From positions 9,197 to 73,196 of the forward strand of contig JBBRYY010000004.1 of the NCBI GenBank assembly GCA_038237245.1: a stretch of 64,000 nucleotides of DNA. The letters run 5' to 3'. Shown piece by piece: positions 51,378 to 63,062 of this stretch. Position 1 is the stretch's first letter. Each line of letters begins with the position of its first letter. The translations under genes were made by a program, and so were the position numbers. Origin of the DNA: FEN-1250 sp038237245 (GTDB lineage: Bacteria; Gemmatimonadota; Gemmatimonadetes; Gemmatimonadales; Gemmatimonadaceae). The notes under the pieces were generated by a model. The model searched no databases. It was not told the DNA's origin and saw only the letters and a program-made list of their open reading frames with translations.

Positions 51378-53552
51378 TTACTGCCGCTTGTCGACCCGCT
51401 CCCGTCGCTCTGCGCTCGAGATTCCCTTCACCTTACGGATGAGCCTGGTGATTTTCAGCAGATGGGCAAGATTCTCCACCTCGAGCATCACCGACCCCGA
51501 GATGCTGCCGCCGAGCCCCGATTTGAGCTCCATGCTCTTGATACTCGTCCCGCTCTCGGTAATTGCGGCGGCGACGTCGGCGTACAGCCCACGCCGGTCC
51601 GAGCCCTCGAGCGCAAGGCGCACGAGAAAGAGCTCGCCTTCCTGCTCCTTCCAGTCGATTTCCAGGCGACGCTCCGGCTCCTCCGCGAGCGAGAGCACGT
51701 TGGGACAGTCCGAGCGGTGAATACTCACACCGCGCCCGCGCGTGACGTAGCCGACCACGGGATCACCCGGCACCGGCTGGCAGCACTGCGAGTAGCGCAC
51801 CATGAGCCCGTCGACGCCCTGGATGCGGACGCCGCGCGCGGGGCCGCGCATGCGGCGCACGAGACGCTCGATCGTGCTCGCCTTCGCCGGGGCTTCGTTC
51901 GCCTCCTCCGGGAACATGAGCTTGAGCGCCTGCGCGATCGCTATGTCCCCCTGTCCGATCGACGAGATGAGGTGCTTCGAGTCGTTGAGTCCGAGCGCTT
52001 TCGCGGTGGCGTTGAGCAGCGTGTCGTCGGGCTTCACGTGGCGGCGGCGCAGCTCGCGGTCGAGCATCTCGCGCCCGATCTTCGCCGATGTGTTCTGCTC
52101 CTCGACGCGAATCCACTGGCGGATCTTGTGGCGCGCGCGTCCCGTGCGGACGTGCGCGAGCCAGTCGCGGCTCGGCTTCGCCGTGGGCGACGTCACGATC
52201 TCGACCGTATCCGAGCTGCGCAGCTCGCGCGAGAGCGGCGCGATACGGCCGTTGACCTTGGCACCCTGGCAGTGCAATCCGACTTCCGTGTGCACCGCGA
52301 AGGCAAAGTCGATTGGCGTGGCGCCCTCGGGCAGCTCGATCACGTCGCCCGTAGGCGTGAGGACGAAGATCTCCTTCTGATAGAGATCGAGCTTGAGAAA
52401 CTCGAGGAACTCGTCCGGATTCTTCGCGTCGAGCTGAAACTCGAGAATCTGGCGCAGCCAGCTCATGTCCTGCTCGGCCTTGTCCGCGCTCGTGCGATTT
52501 TCTTTGTACAGCCAGTGCGCCGCGATTCCGTACTCGGCGGTCTCGTGCATCTCGCGCGTGCGGATCTGTACCTCGTACAGCTGGCGCCCCGGACCGAAAA
52601 CCGTGGTGTGCAGCGACTGGTAGCCGTTGGACTTCGGCTGGGCGATGTAGTCCTTGATGCGCTCCTGCAGCGGCGTCCATCCGTCGTGGATGACGCCGAG
52701 TGCGTGGTAGCACTCCGGAACGGAGTTGACGAGCACGCGGACGGCCATGAGGTCGTAAATCTCCTCGTACGGCTTGTCGCGCGACTTCATCTTCTTCCAG
52801 ATCGACCAGAGGTGCTTCGGGCGTCCGACGACTTCGACGTCGTTGATCCCGGCGCGCTTGAGCTCGCGGTCGAGGGGCTCCGAGAGCTGGTTGATCAGCT
52901 GCTCGCGCAGGTCGCGCTTCTGCGCGACGAGCTTCGCGAGCGCCTTGTACTCCGGCGGCTCGATGTACTTGAAGGAAAGATCCTCGAGCTCCCACCGCAT
53001 CTGCGCCATACCGAAGCGGTGCGCGAGCGGCGCATACAGATCCATCGTCTCCTGCGCGATGCGGCGACGCTTCTCCTCGGGGAGATAATCGAGCGTGCGC
53101 ATGTTGTGGAGGCGGTCGGCGAGCTTGATGAGGATGACGCGGACGTCTTTCGCGATCGAGAGGAGGAGCTTGCGGTAGTTCTCGACCTGGCGCTCCTCGC
53201 GCGATTGAAATGAGATGTTTCCGATCTTCGTGACACCGTCGACGATGTCGGCGATCTCCTTTCCGAACTCCGCGGCGACATCGGCGACGGTGACGGCGGT
53301 GTCCTCGACGACATCGTGGATCAGCCCGCACGCAACGGTGCTCGAGTCGAGATGCAGCTCGGCGAGGATCTTTGCGACTTCGACGCAGTGATGGAGATAT
53401 GGCGCACCCGACGACCGCTTCTGCCCGTGGTGCGCCTTCTCGCTGAACTTGTAGGCGCGCGCGATGAGGTCCGCGTCGAGTCGCTCGAGGCGGGCGTCAC
53501 CCAGATTCAGCTCGGGGAGAATCGATTTGAGCGTCGGAGCTGTCAAAGCCAT
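51378..53552 (-). CDS. rel: Bifunctional (p)ppGpp synthetase/hydrolase
   Basis: Makes and degrades the stringent-response alarmone. 724 residues with the full Rel/SpoT layout: HD hydrolase (about 40-195) with HHCVEVAKIL and HDVVEDT near 78, synthetase (about 235-345) with EIYDLMAVRVLV and RIKDYIAQPKSNGYQSLHT, TGS domain (about 390-455; FVLTPTGDVIELPEGATPIDFA) and C-terminal ACT domain (about 650-720). RIKD fits the RxKD form of bifunctional enzymes rather than the ExDD of RelA. It is the probable single Rel of this organism. uvrB follows after 50 bases. Confidence 0.96.
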   Translation of the reverse strand: MALTAPTLKSILPELNLGDARLERLDADLIARAYKFSEKAHHGQKRSSGAPYLHHCVEVAKILAELHLDSSTVACGLIHDVVEDTAVTVADVAAEFGKEIADIVDGVTKIGNISFQSREERQVENYRKLLLSIAKDVRVILIKLADRLHNMRTLDYLPEEKRRRIAQETMDLYAPLAHRFGMAQMRWELEDLSFKYIEPPEYKALAKLVAQKRDLREQLINQLSEPLDRELKRAGINDVEVVGRPKHLWSIWKKMKSRDKPYEEIYDLMAVRVLVNSVPECYHALGVIHDGWTPLQERIKDYIAQPKSNGYQSLHTTVFGPGRQLYEVQIRTREMHETAEYGIAAHWLYKENRTSADKAEQDMSWLRQILEFQLDAKNPDEFLEFLKLDLYQKEIFVLTPTGDVIELPEGATPIDFAFAVHTEVGLHCQGAKVNGRIAPLSRELRSSDTVEIVTSPTAKPSRDWLAHVRTGRARHKIRQWIRVEEQNTSAKIGREMLDRELRRRHVKPDDTLLNATAKALGLNDSKHLISSIGQGDIAIAQALKLMFPEEANEAPAKASTIERLVRRMRGPARGVRIQGVDGLMVRYSQCCQPVPGDPVVGYVTRGRGVSIHRSDCPNVLSLAEEPERRLEIDWKEQEGELFLVRLALEGSDRRGLYADVAAAITESGTSIKSMELKSGLGGSISGSVMLEVENLAHLLKITRLIRKVKGISSAERRERVDKRQ

Positions 53553-53650
53553 CCTGGCGTCACCGTGGGGCTACCCGTTCAACCTACAACGAAAGGCGTG
53601 CATCGGCATCTGATGAACGCCGTGGGGGGCGGCTGGTGCCCGGGCAACGG

Positions 53651-54364
53651 CTACAGGAGCCCGGCCTCCGCGAAGCTCACATACCGTCCCCGTCCGACGA
53701 TCAGGTGGTCGTGAACGGGGATGTCGAGTAGCCGTCCCGCGGCCACGAGTTGCTCCGTCACCACTCTGTCATCGGCTGACGGTGTGGGGTCACCGCTGGG
53801 GTGGTTGTGCACGAGAATGATCGCAGCCGCGCGCTCCGCGATTGCCTCCCGGAACACCTCCCGTGGATGCACGAGGGAGGAATTGAGAATCCCCCGCGTC
53901 ACCGCAATGTCGCGCTCGAGGCGGTGTTGCGAGTCGAGCACCGCCACGTGGAACTCCTCCACAGGCAAGTCCTGCAGTCGCGATGCGAAGGCGGCGTAGA
54001 CCTCGCGGGGTGACCGCATCGGAGCGCCCTCGTCGCGCCCTTCGTTCGCCATTCGGCGCCCGAGCTCGAGCGCTGCGTGGACAGTCGCGGCGCGCGCGGC
54101 GCCGACTCCGCGCATCGCGGTGAGCGAGGCGACGGGCTGCGCCGCGATCCGGCGCAACGAGCCGCCCGCGGATTCGAGAATGGCCTGTCCCAAGGCGATC
54201 GCGGATCTCCCGGTGCCCCCCGTGCCGACGACGATCGCCAGCAGCTCGGCGGCGCTCATCGAGACGGCGCCATGATCGCGCAGCCGTTCGCGCGGACGCT
54301 CCGAACGGGGAAGCTCTCGAATACTCAGTGCGGCGGGTGCTGCTGTTCCGGCGGCGAGTGTCAC
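53651..54364 (-). CDS. radC: RadC/JAB-domain protein
   Basis: 237 residues: helix-hairpin-helix part (about 25-105; LRDHGAVSMSAAELLAIVVGTGG, LTAMRGVGAARAATV) and a JAMM/JAB metal domain (about 115-235) with LVHNHPSGDPTPSADD carrying His-x-His and the Asp ligand and the Glu in PVEEFHVAVLDSQHRL. Despite the name, a repair role for RadC is not established. It stands alone between secA and rel. Confidence 0.93.
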   Translation of the reverse strand: MTLAAGTAAPAALSIRELPRSERPRERLRDHGAVSMSAAELLAIVVGTGGTGRSAIALGQAILESAGGSLRRIAAQPVASLTAMRGVGAARAATVHAALELGRRMANEGRDEGAPMRSPREVYAAFASRLQDLPVEEFHVAVLDSQHRLERDIAVTRGILNSSLVHPREVFREAIAERAAAIILVHNHPSGDPTPSADDRVVTEQLVAAGRLLDIPVHDHLIVGRGRYVSFAEAGLL

Positions 54365-54556
54365 GGAGGAAGTCTCACGAAAGAAGTCGGCTCGATGTGG
54401 AACGCGTGCGCCCTAGATAGCCGGACGCACGCGCAATGAGACATCCCTTTCGTTCGACTCGGGAGGAACCGTCGCCGCCCCGCAGCTGCTCAGCGTGTCA
54501 CAGCGAGGAGCGCACTGTCGTGTCGTGGCGACGTTGCCGGCGTCGGAACCCGACGA

Positions 54557-57877
<3,321 letters not shown>

Positions 57878-57886
57878 TCGTCGCCT

Positions 57887-58462
57887 CTATCGGTACAAGC
57901 CGGCCGCGTCGATGAACGCAGCGACGGCATCTGATACGAACCCATGAATCGAGCGCCCGGCCTGGACCCGGTCTCGAATTTCAGTTGACGACAGATCGAG
58001 CCGTCGCGTGGCCAGCCGGAGCATCGGCAGGCTGGATTCCAGCGCGCTCGACCTCGCTCCCGCCTCGCGCACCAGCACGACGATCGTCGCCAGCTCGGCG
58101 ATTCGCGCTGAGTCCCGCCAGCTCGCGATCTGCGTCGCGAGGTCCTCACCGATCAACATGAACAGCGACACTCCCGGCATTTTCTCAGAAAGCGCCGCGA
58201 GCGTATCCACCGTGAAAGATAACCCGTCCCGGTCGAGTTCGAGGCGGCTCACCTCGAAGCGGGGATCGCTGCCGATGGTGAGCTCGAGCATGCGCAGCCG
58301 CTGTTCTCCCGTGCCCTGGACCGAACGCGCCTTGAATGGGGGCACGGCCGCGGGAACGAAGAGCAGCTTGTCGAGCGCGAGCGCCTCGAAGGCATCGCTC
58401 GCAGCGAGCAAGTGGCCAACGTGCGGAGGATCGAACGTCCCGCCGAGGACGCCGAGTCGCAC
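57887..58462 (-). CDS. nadD: Nicotinate-nucleotide adenylyltransferase
   Basis: Adenylates nicotinate mononucleotide in NAD synthesis. 191 residues: nucleotidyl-transferase signature GVLGGTFDPPHVGHLLAA at the N-terminus (with the HxGH motif), VPAAVPPFKAR near 37-47, LIGEDLATQIASWRD near 101 and the C-terminal LSSTEIRDRVQAGRS. It lies eight bases after bamD and nine before secA. Confidence 0.96.
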   Translation of the reverse strand: MRLGVLGGTFDPPHVGHLLAASDAFEALALDKLLFVPAAVPPFKARSVQGTGEQRLRMLELTIGSDPRFEVSRLELDRDGLSFTVDTLAALSEKMPGVSLFMLIGEDLATQIASWRDSARIAELATIVVLVREAGARSSALESSLPMLRLATRRLDLSSTEIRDRVQAGRSIHGFVSDAVAAFIDAAGLYR

Positions 58463-58470
58463 CGACTATC

Positions 58471-59385
58471 CTAGTTGCGGGGAGGAGTCTTGCTCGGCGG
58501 CGTCGGCACCGGAGCGGGCACCTGCGACGGCGAGGGAGTGCCGGACGTCTGATCGATCGGCGCCGGCGGATTCGGCAGCGGTGCGGGAGGCGCGGTGGCC
58601 TTCGGCGGAGCTGCGGTGGTGTCCGCGAGAGTCGGCTTCACACCGCGGCACGCCTTGATCACGTCCTTGTCCGTCGGGTGCGCCTTCTCGAGCTGGCCAC
58701 AGGTCTCCGAGGCGTCTTCCTTGTACTTGATCGCTCGATAGGACTGCACGAGGCGGATCTGCGACCTCCGCGCGGCATCGGTTCTGGGGTATTGCTTGAC
58801 GACATCGCGGAAATAGATGATACCGGAGTCGTACGCCTTGCGCTTGTAGTACGTCACGCCGTTGTTGTACCCCTTGGTCCCGAACCATTCGTCGAGGCGC
58901 TCGATCTGCTTGACAGCGGAGTCACGCAGCGGCGAATCCGGATAGGCGGCGAGAAAGCTCTGGAAGGTACTGCGCGACGTCTCGCCATACTCGGGGTCGA
59001 GCCCGGGGCGGCGCCAAAGCTTCGAATACGCGATGCCCGTTTTGTACGTAGCGCGATCGGCGAGGGTGTCTTCCGGAAAGTTCTCGGCGACGCGCGAGTA
59101 CGACTGCGCGGCGAGGATGTATTCCTTGCTCCCCATGTGCGCGTCGCCGAGATAGAAGTACGACTCGGGAAGGAGCGGATCACGGGCGGGAAGATCGGTG
59201 GTGAGCTTCTCGAAACCGGTGATCGCGTGTCCCCACTTGTGCTTGTGCAACTCGGCCAGCGACGCGTCGAAGAGCGCCTGGTGCGAGGGATATTTGAGGG
59301 GCTGAAAGCCACCATTGTGATGACAGCCGGCGACCAGAGCTAAGACCGCGACGGCACCGACACGCGAGCGCTTGAGAAAGGACAT
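58471..59385 (-). CDS. bamD: Outer-membrane assembly lipoprotein BamD-like
   Basis: TPR lipoprotein of the beta-barrel assembly complex. 304 residues: signal peptide with lipobox LVAGC (Cys about 21), TPR repeats from about 35 to 245 (LFDASLAELHKHKWGHAITGF, SYFYLGDAHMGSKEYILAAQ, VTYYKRKAYDSGIIYFRDVV), and a Pro/Thr-rich C-terminal tail of about 50 residues that E. coli BamD does not have. Its helices fit the YfiO/BamD pattern better than CpoB. It follows the sugar-nucleotide genes by 33 bases and precedes nadD by eight. Confidence 0.85.
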   Translation of the reverse strand: MSFLKRSRVGAVAVLALVAGCHHNGGFQPLKYPSHQALFDASLAELHKHKWGHAITGFEKLTTDLPARDPLLPESYFYLGDAHMGSKEYILAAQSYSRVAENFPEDTLADRATYKTGIAYSKLWRRPGLDPEYGETSRSTFQSFLAAYPDSPLRDSAVKQIERLDEWFGTKGYNNGVTYYKRKAYDSGIIYFRDVVKQYPRTDAARRSQIRLVQSYRAIKYKEDASETCGQLEKAHPTDKDVIKACRGVKPTLADTTAAPPKATAPPAPLPNPPAPIDQTSGTPSPSQVPAPVPTPPSKTPPRN

Positions 59386-59418
59386 GTGCGAAATGTTACC
59401 CCGAAAAGGGCGGCGGGT

Positions 59419-60423
59419 TCAGCCGCGCGCGGCCGAAGTGGCTGACGCAGCGTCGATGCCGCTTTCGCGGAACCAAGCCACGAACCGTGGAATGCCATCG
59501 CTCACCTGCACCGACGGAGCGTAGCCGAGAAATGTGCGTGCCCTGGAGATATCCGCGAGCGTGCGCCGAACATCGCCGGGCTGCGCGGGAAGCCGCTCGA
59601 GCTTCGCGGTCAGTCCGAGCGCCTGCTCGATGAGCGTGACGAGGCTCGAGAGTGTCGTCACCGCTGACTCGCCGAGATTGTAGATCTCGTGTCCAGGCTT
59701 CGCCGTGCGGCTCCGATCGATCGCGCCGAGCACACCCTGCACGGTGTCCGTGATATAGGTGTAGTCGCGCTCCGCCGTACCGTCGCCGAAGAACGGAATC
59801 GATTCGCCTGCGGAGATCTTTCGCGTGAACGAGTGGATCGCGAGATCGGGGCGCTGGCGCGGCCCGTACACGGTGAAGAAGCGCAGCGAGATGATGCGCA
59901 TCCAGTCGCAGAGGCCGGCGTACGTCTCGCACATCAGCTCCGCCGCGCGCTTCGTGGCGGCGTAGGGGCTGATCGGCGTGATCGCGGGCTCGTCCTCGCG
60001 GAAGGGCGGCGTTGCGTCGTTGCCGTACACGCTGGAGCTCGACGCGACGATGATGCGCGAGATCTTCGCGGCGCGAGCGGAGTCGAGCAGCACGGTGGTG
60101 CCAAGCACGTTCACCGCGGCGTAGAGCGCGGGATCGGCGATCGAGGGGCGCACGCCCGCGCGCGCGGCGAGATGGACGATCACATCCGGGTGGAAGGCGT
60201 CGATGACGCGGCGCATCGCGGCGGCGTCGCGCACATCCGCCTCGACGAGCTCGAAGGAGGGATGCAGCATCGCGCCGGAGATGTTCGCGCGCTTGAGATC
60301 GGGATCGTAGAAGGAATCGAAGTTGTCGATGCCGACGACGATGTCTCCGCGCGCGAGCAGCGTATCGACCACGTGCGAGCCGATGAAGCCCGCCGCACCC
60401 GTGACGATGACCTTCTCAGCCAC
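59419..60423 (-). CDS. UDP-glucuronate 4-epimerase-like SDR
   Basis: Extended SDR likely to turn UDP-glucuronate into UDP-galacturonate. 334 residues: NAD site VTGAAGFIGSHVVDTLL, NFDSFYDPDLKRAN (typical of UDP-GlcA epimerases) near 34-47, catalytic Tyr-xxx-Lys in SPYAATKRAAE near 152, and LRFFTVYGPRQRPDLAIHSF near 180. Its ATG overlaps the uxs stop by eight bases. With ugd and uxs it forms a UDP-sugar branch from UDP-glucuronate. A different 4-epimerase specificity is possible. Confidence 0.88.
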   Translation of the reverse strand: MAEKVIVTGAAGFIGSHVVDTLLARGDIVVGIDNFDSFYDPDLKRANISGAMLHPSFELVEADVRDAAAMRRVIDAFHPDVIVHLAARAGVRPSIADPALYAAVNVLGTTVLLDSARAAKISRIIVASSSSVYGNDATPPFREDEPAITPISPYAATKRAAELMCETYAGLCDWMRIISLRFFTVYGPRQRPDLAIHSFTRKISAGESIPFFGDGTAERDYTYITDTVQGVLGAIDRSRTAKPGHEIYNLGESAVTTLSSLVTLIEQALGLTAKLERLPAQPGDVRRTLADISRARTFLGYAPSVQVSDGIPRFVAWFRESGIDAASATSAARG

Positions 60424-61369
60424 GCGGCTTCATCCGCTCGGCCGGGAGGCTCGCGAAGTAGTCGATCGTCTTCTGGAGCCCCTCGCGAATCCCGACCTTC
60501 GCCTCCCAGCCGAGCATCGTGCGCGCGCGCGTGATGTCTGGTTTGCGGATCTTGGGATCATCCTCGGGGAGCGGTCGTTCGACGAGCGGCGCTGTGGTAT
60601 TCGTCAGCTCGCGCACCATCTCGGCCAGCTGTCGCACCGTGTATTCATCCTGATTTCCGATGTTGCACGGATCGGAATCGCCCTTCATGAAGAGCTGATA
60701 GATCCCCTCGACCTCGTCCGACGCGTAGCAGAAGCTGCGCGTCTGCGAGCCGTCGCCGTAGATCGTGATCGGCTCGTTGCGGAGTGCCTGCACGATGAAA
60801 TTCGACACGACGCGACCATCCCGGGGACGCATCCGCGGGCCGTACGTGTTGAAGATCCGTACGATGCGCGTATCGAGCCCGTGGAAGCGGTGGTACGCCA
60901 TCGTCAGCGCCTCGGCGAAGCGCTTCGCCTCGTCGTACACGCCGCGAGGGCCGACCGGATTCACATTGCCCCAGTACGTCTCGGGCTGCGGATGCACGAG
61001 CGGATCGCCGTACACCTCGCTCGTCGAGGCGAGGAAGAAACGCGCGCCCTTCTCCTTCGCGAGGCCCAGGGCATTGTGCGTGCCGAGTGCGCCGACCTTG
61101 AGCGTCGGGATCGGAAGCTCGAGATAGTCGATCGGGCTCGCGGGGCTCGCGAAGTGGAGCACGCCGTCGAGCTTCCCTTTCACATACGTGTACGTCGAGA
61201 TGTTGTGCTGGACGAATTCGTATTTTTGATTGCTCGCGAGATGCGCGATGTTGTCGGGATGCCCGGTGATGAAGTTGTCGAGGCCCACCACTTCGTGGCC
61301 ATCCGCGAGGAAGCGGTCTGTGAGATGCGAGCCGAGGAAGCCGGCGCCGCCCGTGATGAGCACCCTCAC
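60416..61369 (-). CDS. uxs: UDP-glucuronate decarboxylase (UDP-xylose synthase)
   Basis: Oxidises and decarboxylates UDP-glucuronate to UDP-xylose. 317 residues: ITGGAGFLGSHLTDRFL, NFITGHPDNIAHL, HFASPASPIDYLELPIPTL (diagnostic of this family, about 72-90), catalytic YDEAKRFAE near 143, and IFNTYGPRMRPRDGRVVSNF near 172. The start is GTG overlapping the ugd stop (GTGA). Confidence 0.95.
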   Translation of the reverse strand: MRVLITGGAGFLGSHLTDRFLADGHEVVGLDNFITGHPDNIAHLASNQKYEFVQHNISTYTYVKGKLDGVLHFASPASPIDYLELPIPTLKVGALGTHNALGLAKEKGARFFLASTSEVYGDPLVHPQPETYWGNVNPVGPRGVYDEAKRFAEALTMAYHRFHGLDTRIVRIFNTYGPRMRPRDGRVVSNFIVQALRNEPITIYGDGSQTRSFCYASDEVEGIYQLFMKGDSDPCNIGNQDEYTVRQLAEMVRELTNTTAPLVERPLPEDDPKIRKPDITRARTMLGWEAKVGIREGLQKTIDYFASLPAERMKPRG

Positions 61370-62673
61370 GAGTGATCTCCGCGTCCGATCGAGCGGTAGG
61401 TAAAACCAAGGCTCTTCATCTTCGCGGGATCGTAGAGGTTGCGTCCGTCGATGACGATCGGCTTCAAGAGCGCCTTCCTGATGCGCGAGAAGTCGGGGTG
61501 CCGGTACTCGTTCCAGTCGGTCACGACGACGAGTGCCGCCGCGCCCTCGAGCGCATCGTAGTTCGTCGCCGCATAGGTGACCGTCTCGCCGAGCCGGCGC
61601 TTCGCCTCGTGCATCGCGACCGGATCGTGCGCGACGACGGTCGCACCGGCGGCGAGCAGCTCCTCGATGAGCGTGAGCGCGGGGGACTCGCGCATGTCAT
61701 CCGTTTGCGGCTTGAAGGCGAGCCCCCACACCGCGATGCGCGTGCCGTTGAGCGTGCCGAGGGCGCTCTTCAACTTCGCGAAGAGGAGGTGCTTCTGCCG
61801 GTCGTTCGCTTCCTCGACAGCGTGGAGCACGGATAGCTGCGCGCCCTTCTCCACGGAGGTGCGGAGCAGCGCCTTCACGTCCTTCGGGAAGCACGACCCG
61901 CCGTAGCCCGGGCCCGGAAAGAGGAACGACGGCCCGATGCGATCGTCGCTGCCGATTCCCTTGCGCACCATGTCGATATCCGCACCGACGCGCTCGCAGA
62001 GATTCGCGACCTCATTCATGAACGAAATGCGCGTCGCGAGCATGGCGTTTGCCGCGTACTTCGTCATCTCCGCCGACGGGATGTCCATGAAGATGATTGG
62101 CTTCCCCGTGCGCACGAACGGCGCATAGAGCTCCGCCATCACACTCCGCGCATGATCGGTGGCGACACCGAGCACAACGCGATCCGGCTTGAGGAAGTCG
62201 TCCACGGCGGCGCCCTCTTTCAGGAACTCCGGATTGCTGCACAGATGAAAGGGGAGCGTTGCGTGCTTGCCCACCGCCACCTCGACCTTGTTCGCCGTGC
62301 CGACAGGGACCGTCGACTTGGTGACGACGACGACTTCGCGCGTCATGTGCTGGCCGACGAGCTCCGCTACCGCGAGCACGTGACGGAGATCGGCCGAGCC
62401 ATCCTCGTCCGGCGGTGTTCCCACTGCTATGAACACGACCTCCGCGCCCTGAATCGCCGCAGGCACGTCGGTGGTGAACGAAAGCCGCCCCTGCGACTGA
62501 TTGCGCTCCACCAGCTCATCCAGCCCCGGCTCGTAAATCGGAAGGATGTTCTTCTTCAACCCCTCGATTTTGGCGACATCCAGATCGGCACAGTGGACGT
62601 CATTGCCGGTCTCCGCGAGACAGGCGCCAACGACCAGGCCGACGTAGCCGGTTCCGACGACGGTAATGCGCAT
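61366..62673 (-). CDS. ugd: UDP-glucose 6-dehydrogenase
   Basis: Oxidises UDP-glucose to UDP-glucuronate with two NAD, feeding the two SDR enzymes that follow. 435 residues: NAD site VVGTGYVGLVVGACLAETG, VFIAVGTPPDEDGSAD near 79, the catalytic cysteine in PGYGGSCFPKDVKALL near 258, and the C-terminal domain block VWGLAFKPQTDDMRESPAL near 315. First gene of the ugd-uxs-epimerase-bamD-nadD-secA run. Upstream lies a 200-base gap with a repeat fragment but no clear promoter or ribosome-binding site. Confidence 0.97.
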   Translation of the reverse strand: MRITVVGTGYVGLVVGACLAETGNDVHCADLDVAKIEGLKKNILPIYEPGLDELVERNQSQGRLSFTTDVPAAIQGAEVVFIAVGTPPDEDGSADLRHVLAVAELVGQHMTREVVVVTKSTVPVGTANKVEVAVGKHATLPFHLCSNPEFLKEGAAVDDFLKPDRVVLGVATDHARSVMAELYAPFVRTGKPIIFMDIPSAEMTKYAANAMLATRISFMNEVANLCERVGADIDMVRKGIGSDDRIGPSFLFPGPGYGGSCFPKDVKALLRTSVEKGAQLSVLHAVEEANDRQKHLLFAKLKSALGTLNGTRIAVWGLAFKPQTDDMRESPALTLIEELLAAGATVVAHDPVAMHEAKRRLGETVTYAATNYDALEGAAALVVVTDWNEYRHPDFSRIRKALLKPIVIDGRNLYDPAKMKSLGFTYRSIGRGDHS

Positions 62674-62780
62674 TCAGGAATCGTGTGGGGACTTGGATGG
62701 AAAGCGGAAAAGCGATACAGCCGTTGAAGTTAGCTGCTGTTAGAGAGGGGGGCAATGTGGGAGGAGGGAACTGCTGACTA

Positions 62781-62820
62781 CGACTACGAATGACACGGAA
62801 ACGGCACGGATCGAATCGTG
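62781..62820. repeat. Intergenic repeat fragment C
   Basis: ACACGGAAACGGCACGGATCG with CACGGATCGAA (62805-62815) shared exactly with cluster A at 6362-6372; reversed it reads ATCCGTGCCGTTTCCGTGTC, close to the CCGTGC..TCATCCGTT core of the repeat family. It stands in the gap between ugd and the GxxExxY fragment. A short match, so less certain than clusters A and B. Confidence 0.4.
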
Positions 62821-62887
62821 AGGCGCGAGGGTGTGCTGCGGGATGGCGTGGTCACGCGGGTGCGACGTGCGCGTCCAAAAATCAGTA

Positions 62888-63062
62888 ATGGAGAATGAGC
62901 TTTTGGAGGCAGAGCTGAGCCGGTCGATAGTTACGGCGTTTTTCGACGTCTACAACTATTTCGGATACGGGCTCAGTGAACGGATCTATGCTGGGGCTCT
63001 CGCGTACGAGCTTCGAGACCGAGGGCATCTTGTCATTCGCGAGTTGGTCGTCGACGTTGGAC
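62888..63062 (+). pseudogene. GxxExxY protein, truncated by an insertion sequence
   Basis: The reading frame from ATG 62888 begins MENELLEAELSRSIVTAFFDVYNYFGYGLSERIYAGALAYELRDRG in normal GxxExxY style, with the naming motif GLSERIY near residue 30. GxxExxY proteins are about 125 residues and belong to a PD-(D/E)XK-nuclease-like group of unknown role. After about 58 residues (IRELVVDV) the resemblance stops where a transposon end begins, and the frame then runs 11 codons into the element to a stop at 63095. The nuclease-like core should lie in the lost part. Confidence 0.7.

Noticed and set aside
54440..54480. GTTCGACTC string resembling a tRNA T-loop
   Set aside because: No acceptor, D or anticodon stems can be formed around it; it is an isolated match in the gap between radC and secA.
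54541..54555. Small hairpin right after the secA stop as a terminator
   Set aside because: Six base pairs with a 3-base loop and no T-run; too weak to call.
62831..62887. Upstream start for the GxxExxY gene at 62831
   Set aside because: The extra 19 residues do not resemble the family; MENELLEAEL at 62888 is the normal beginning.
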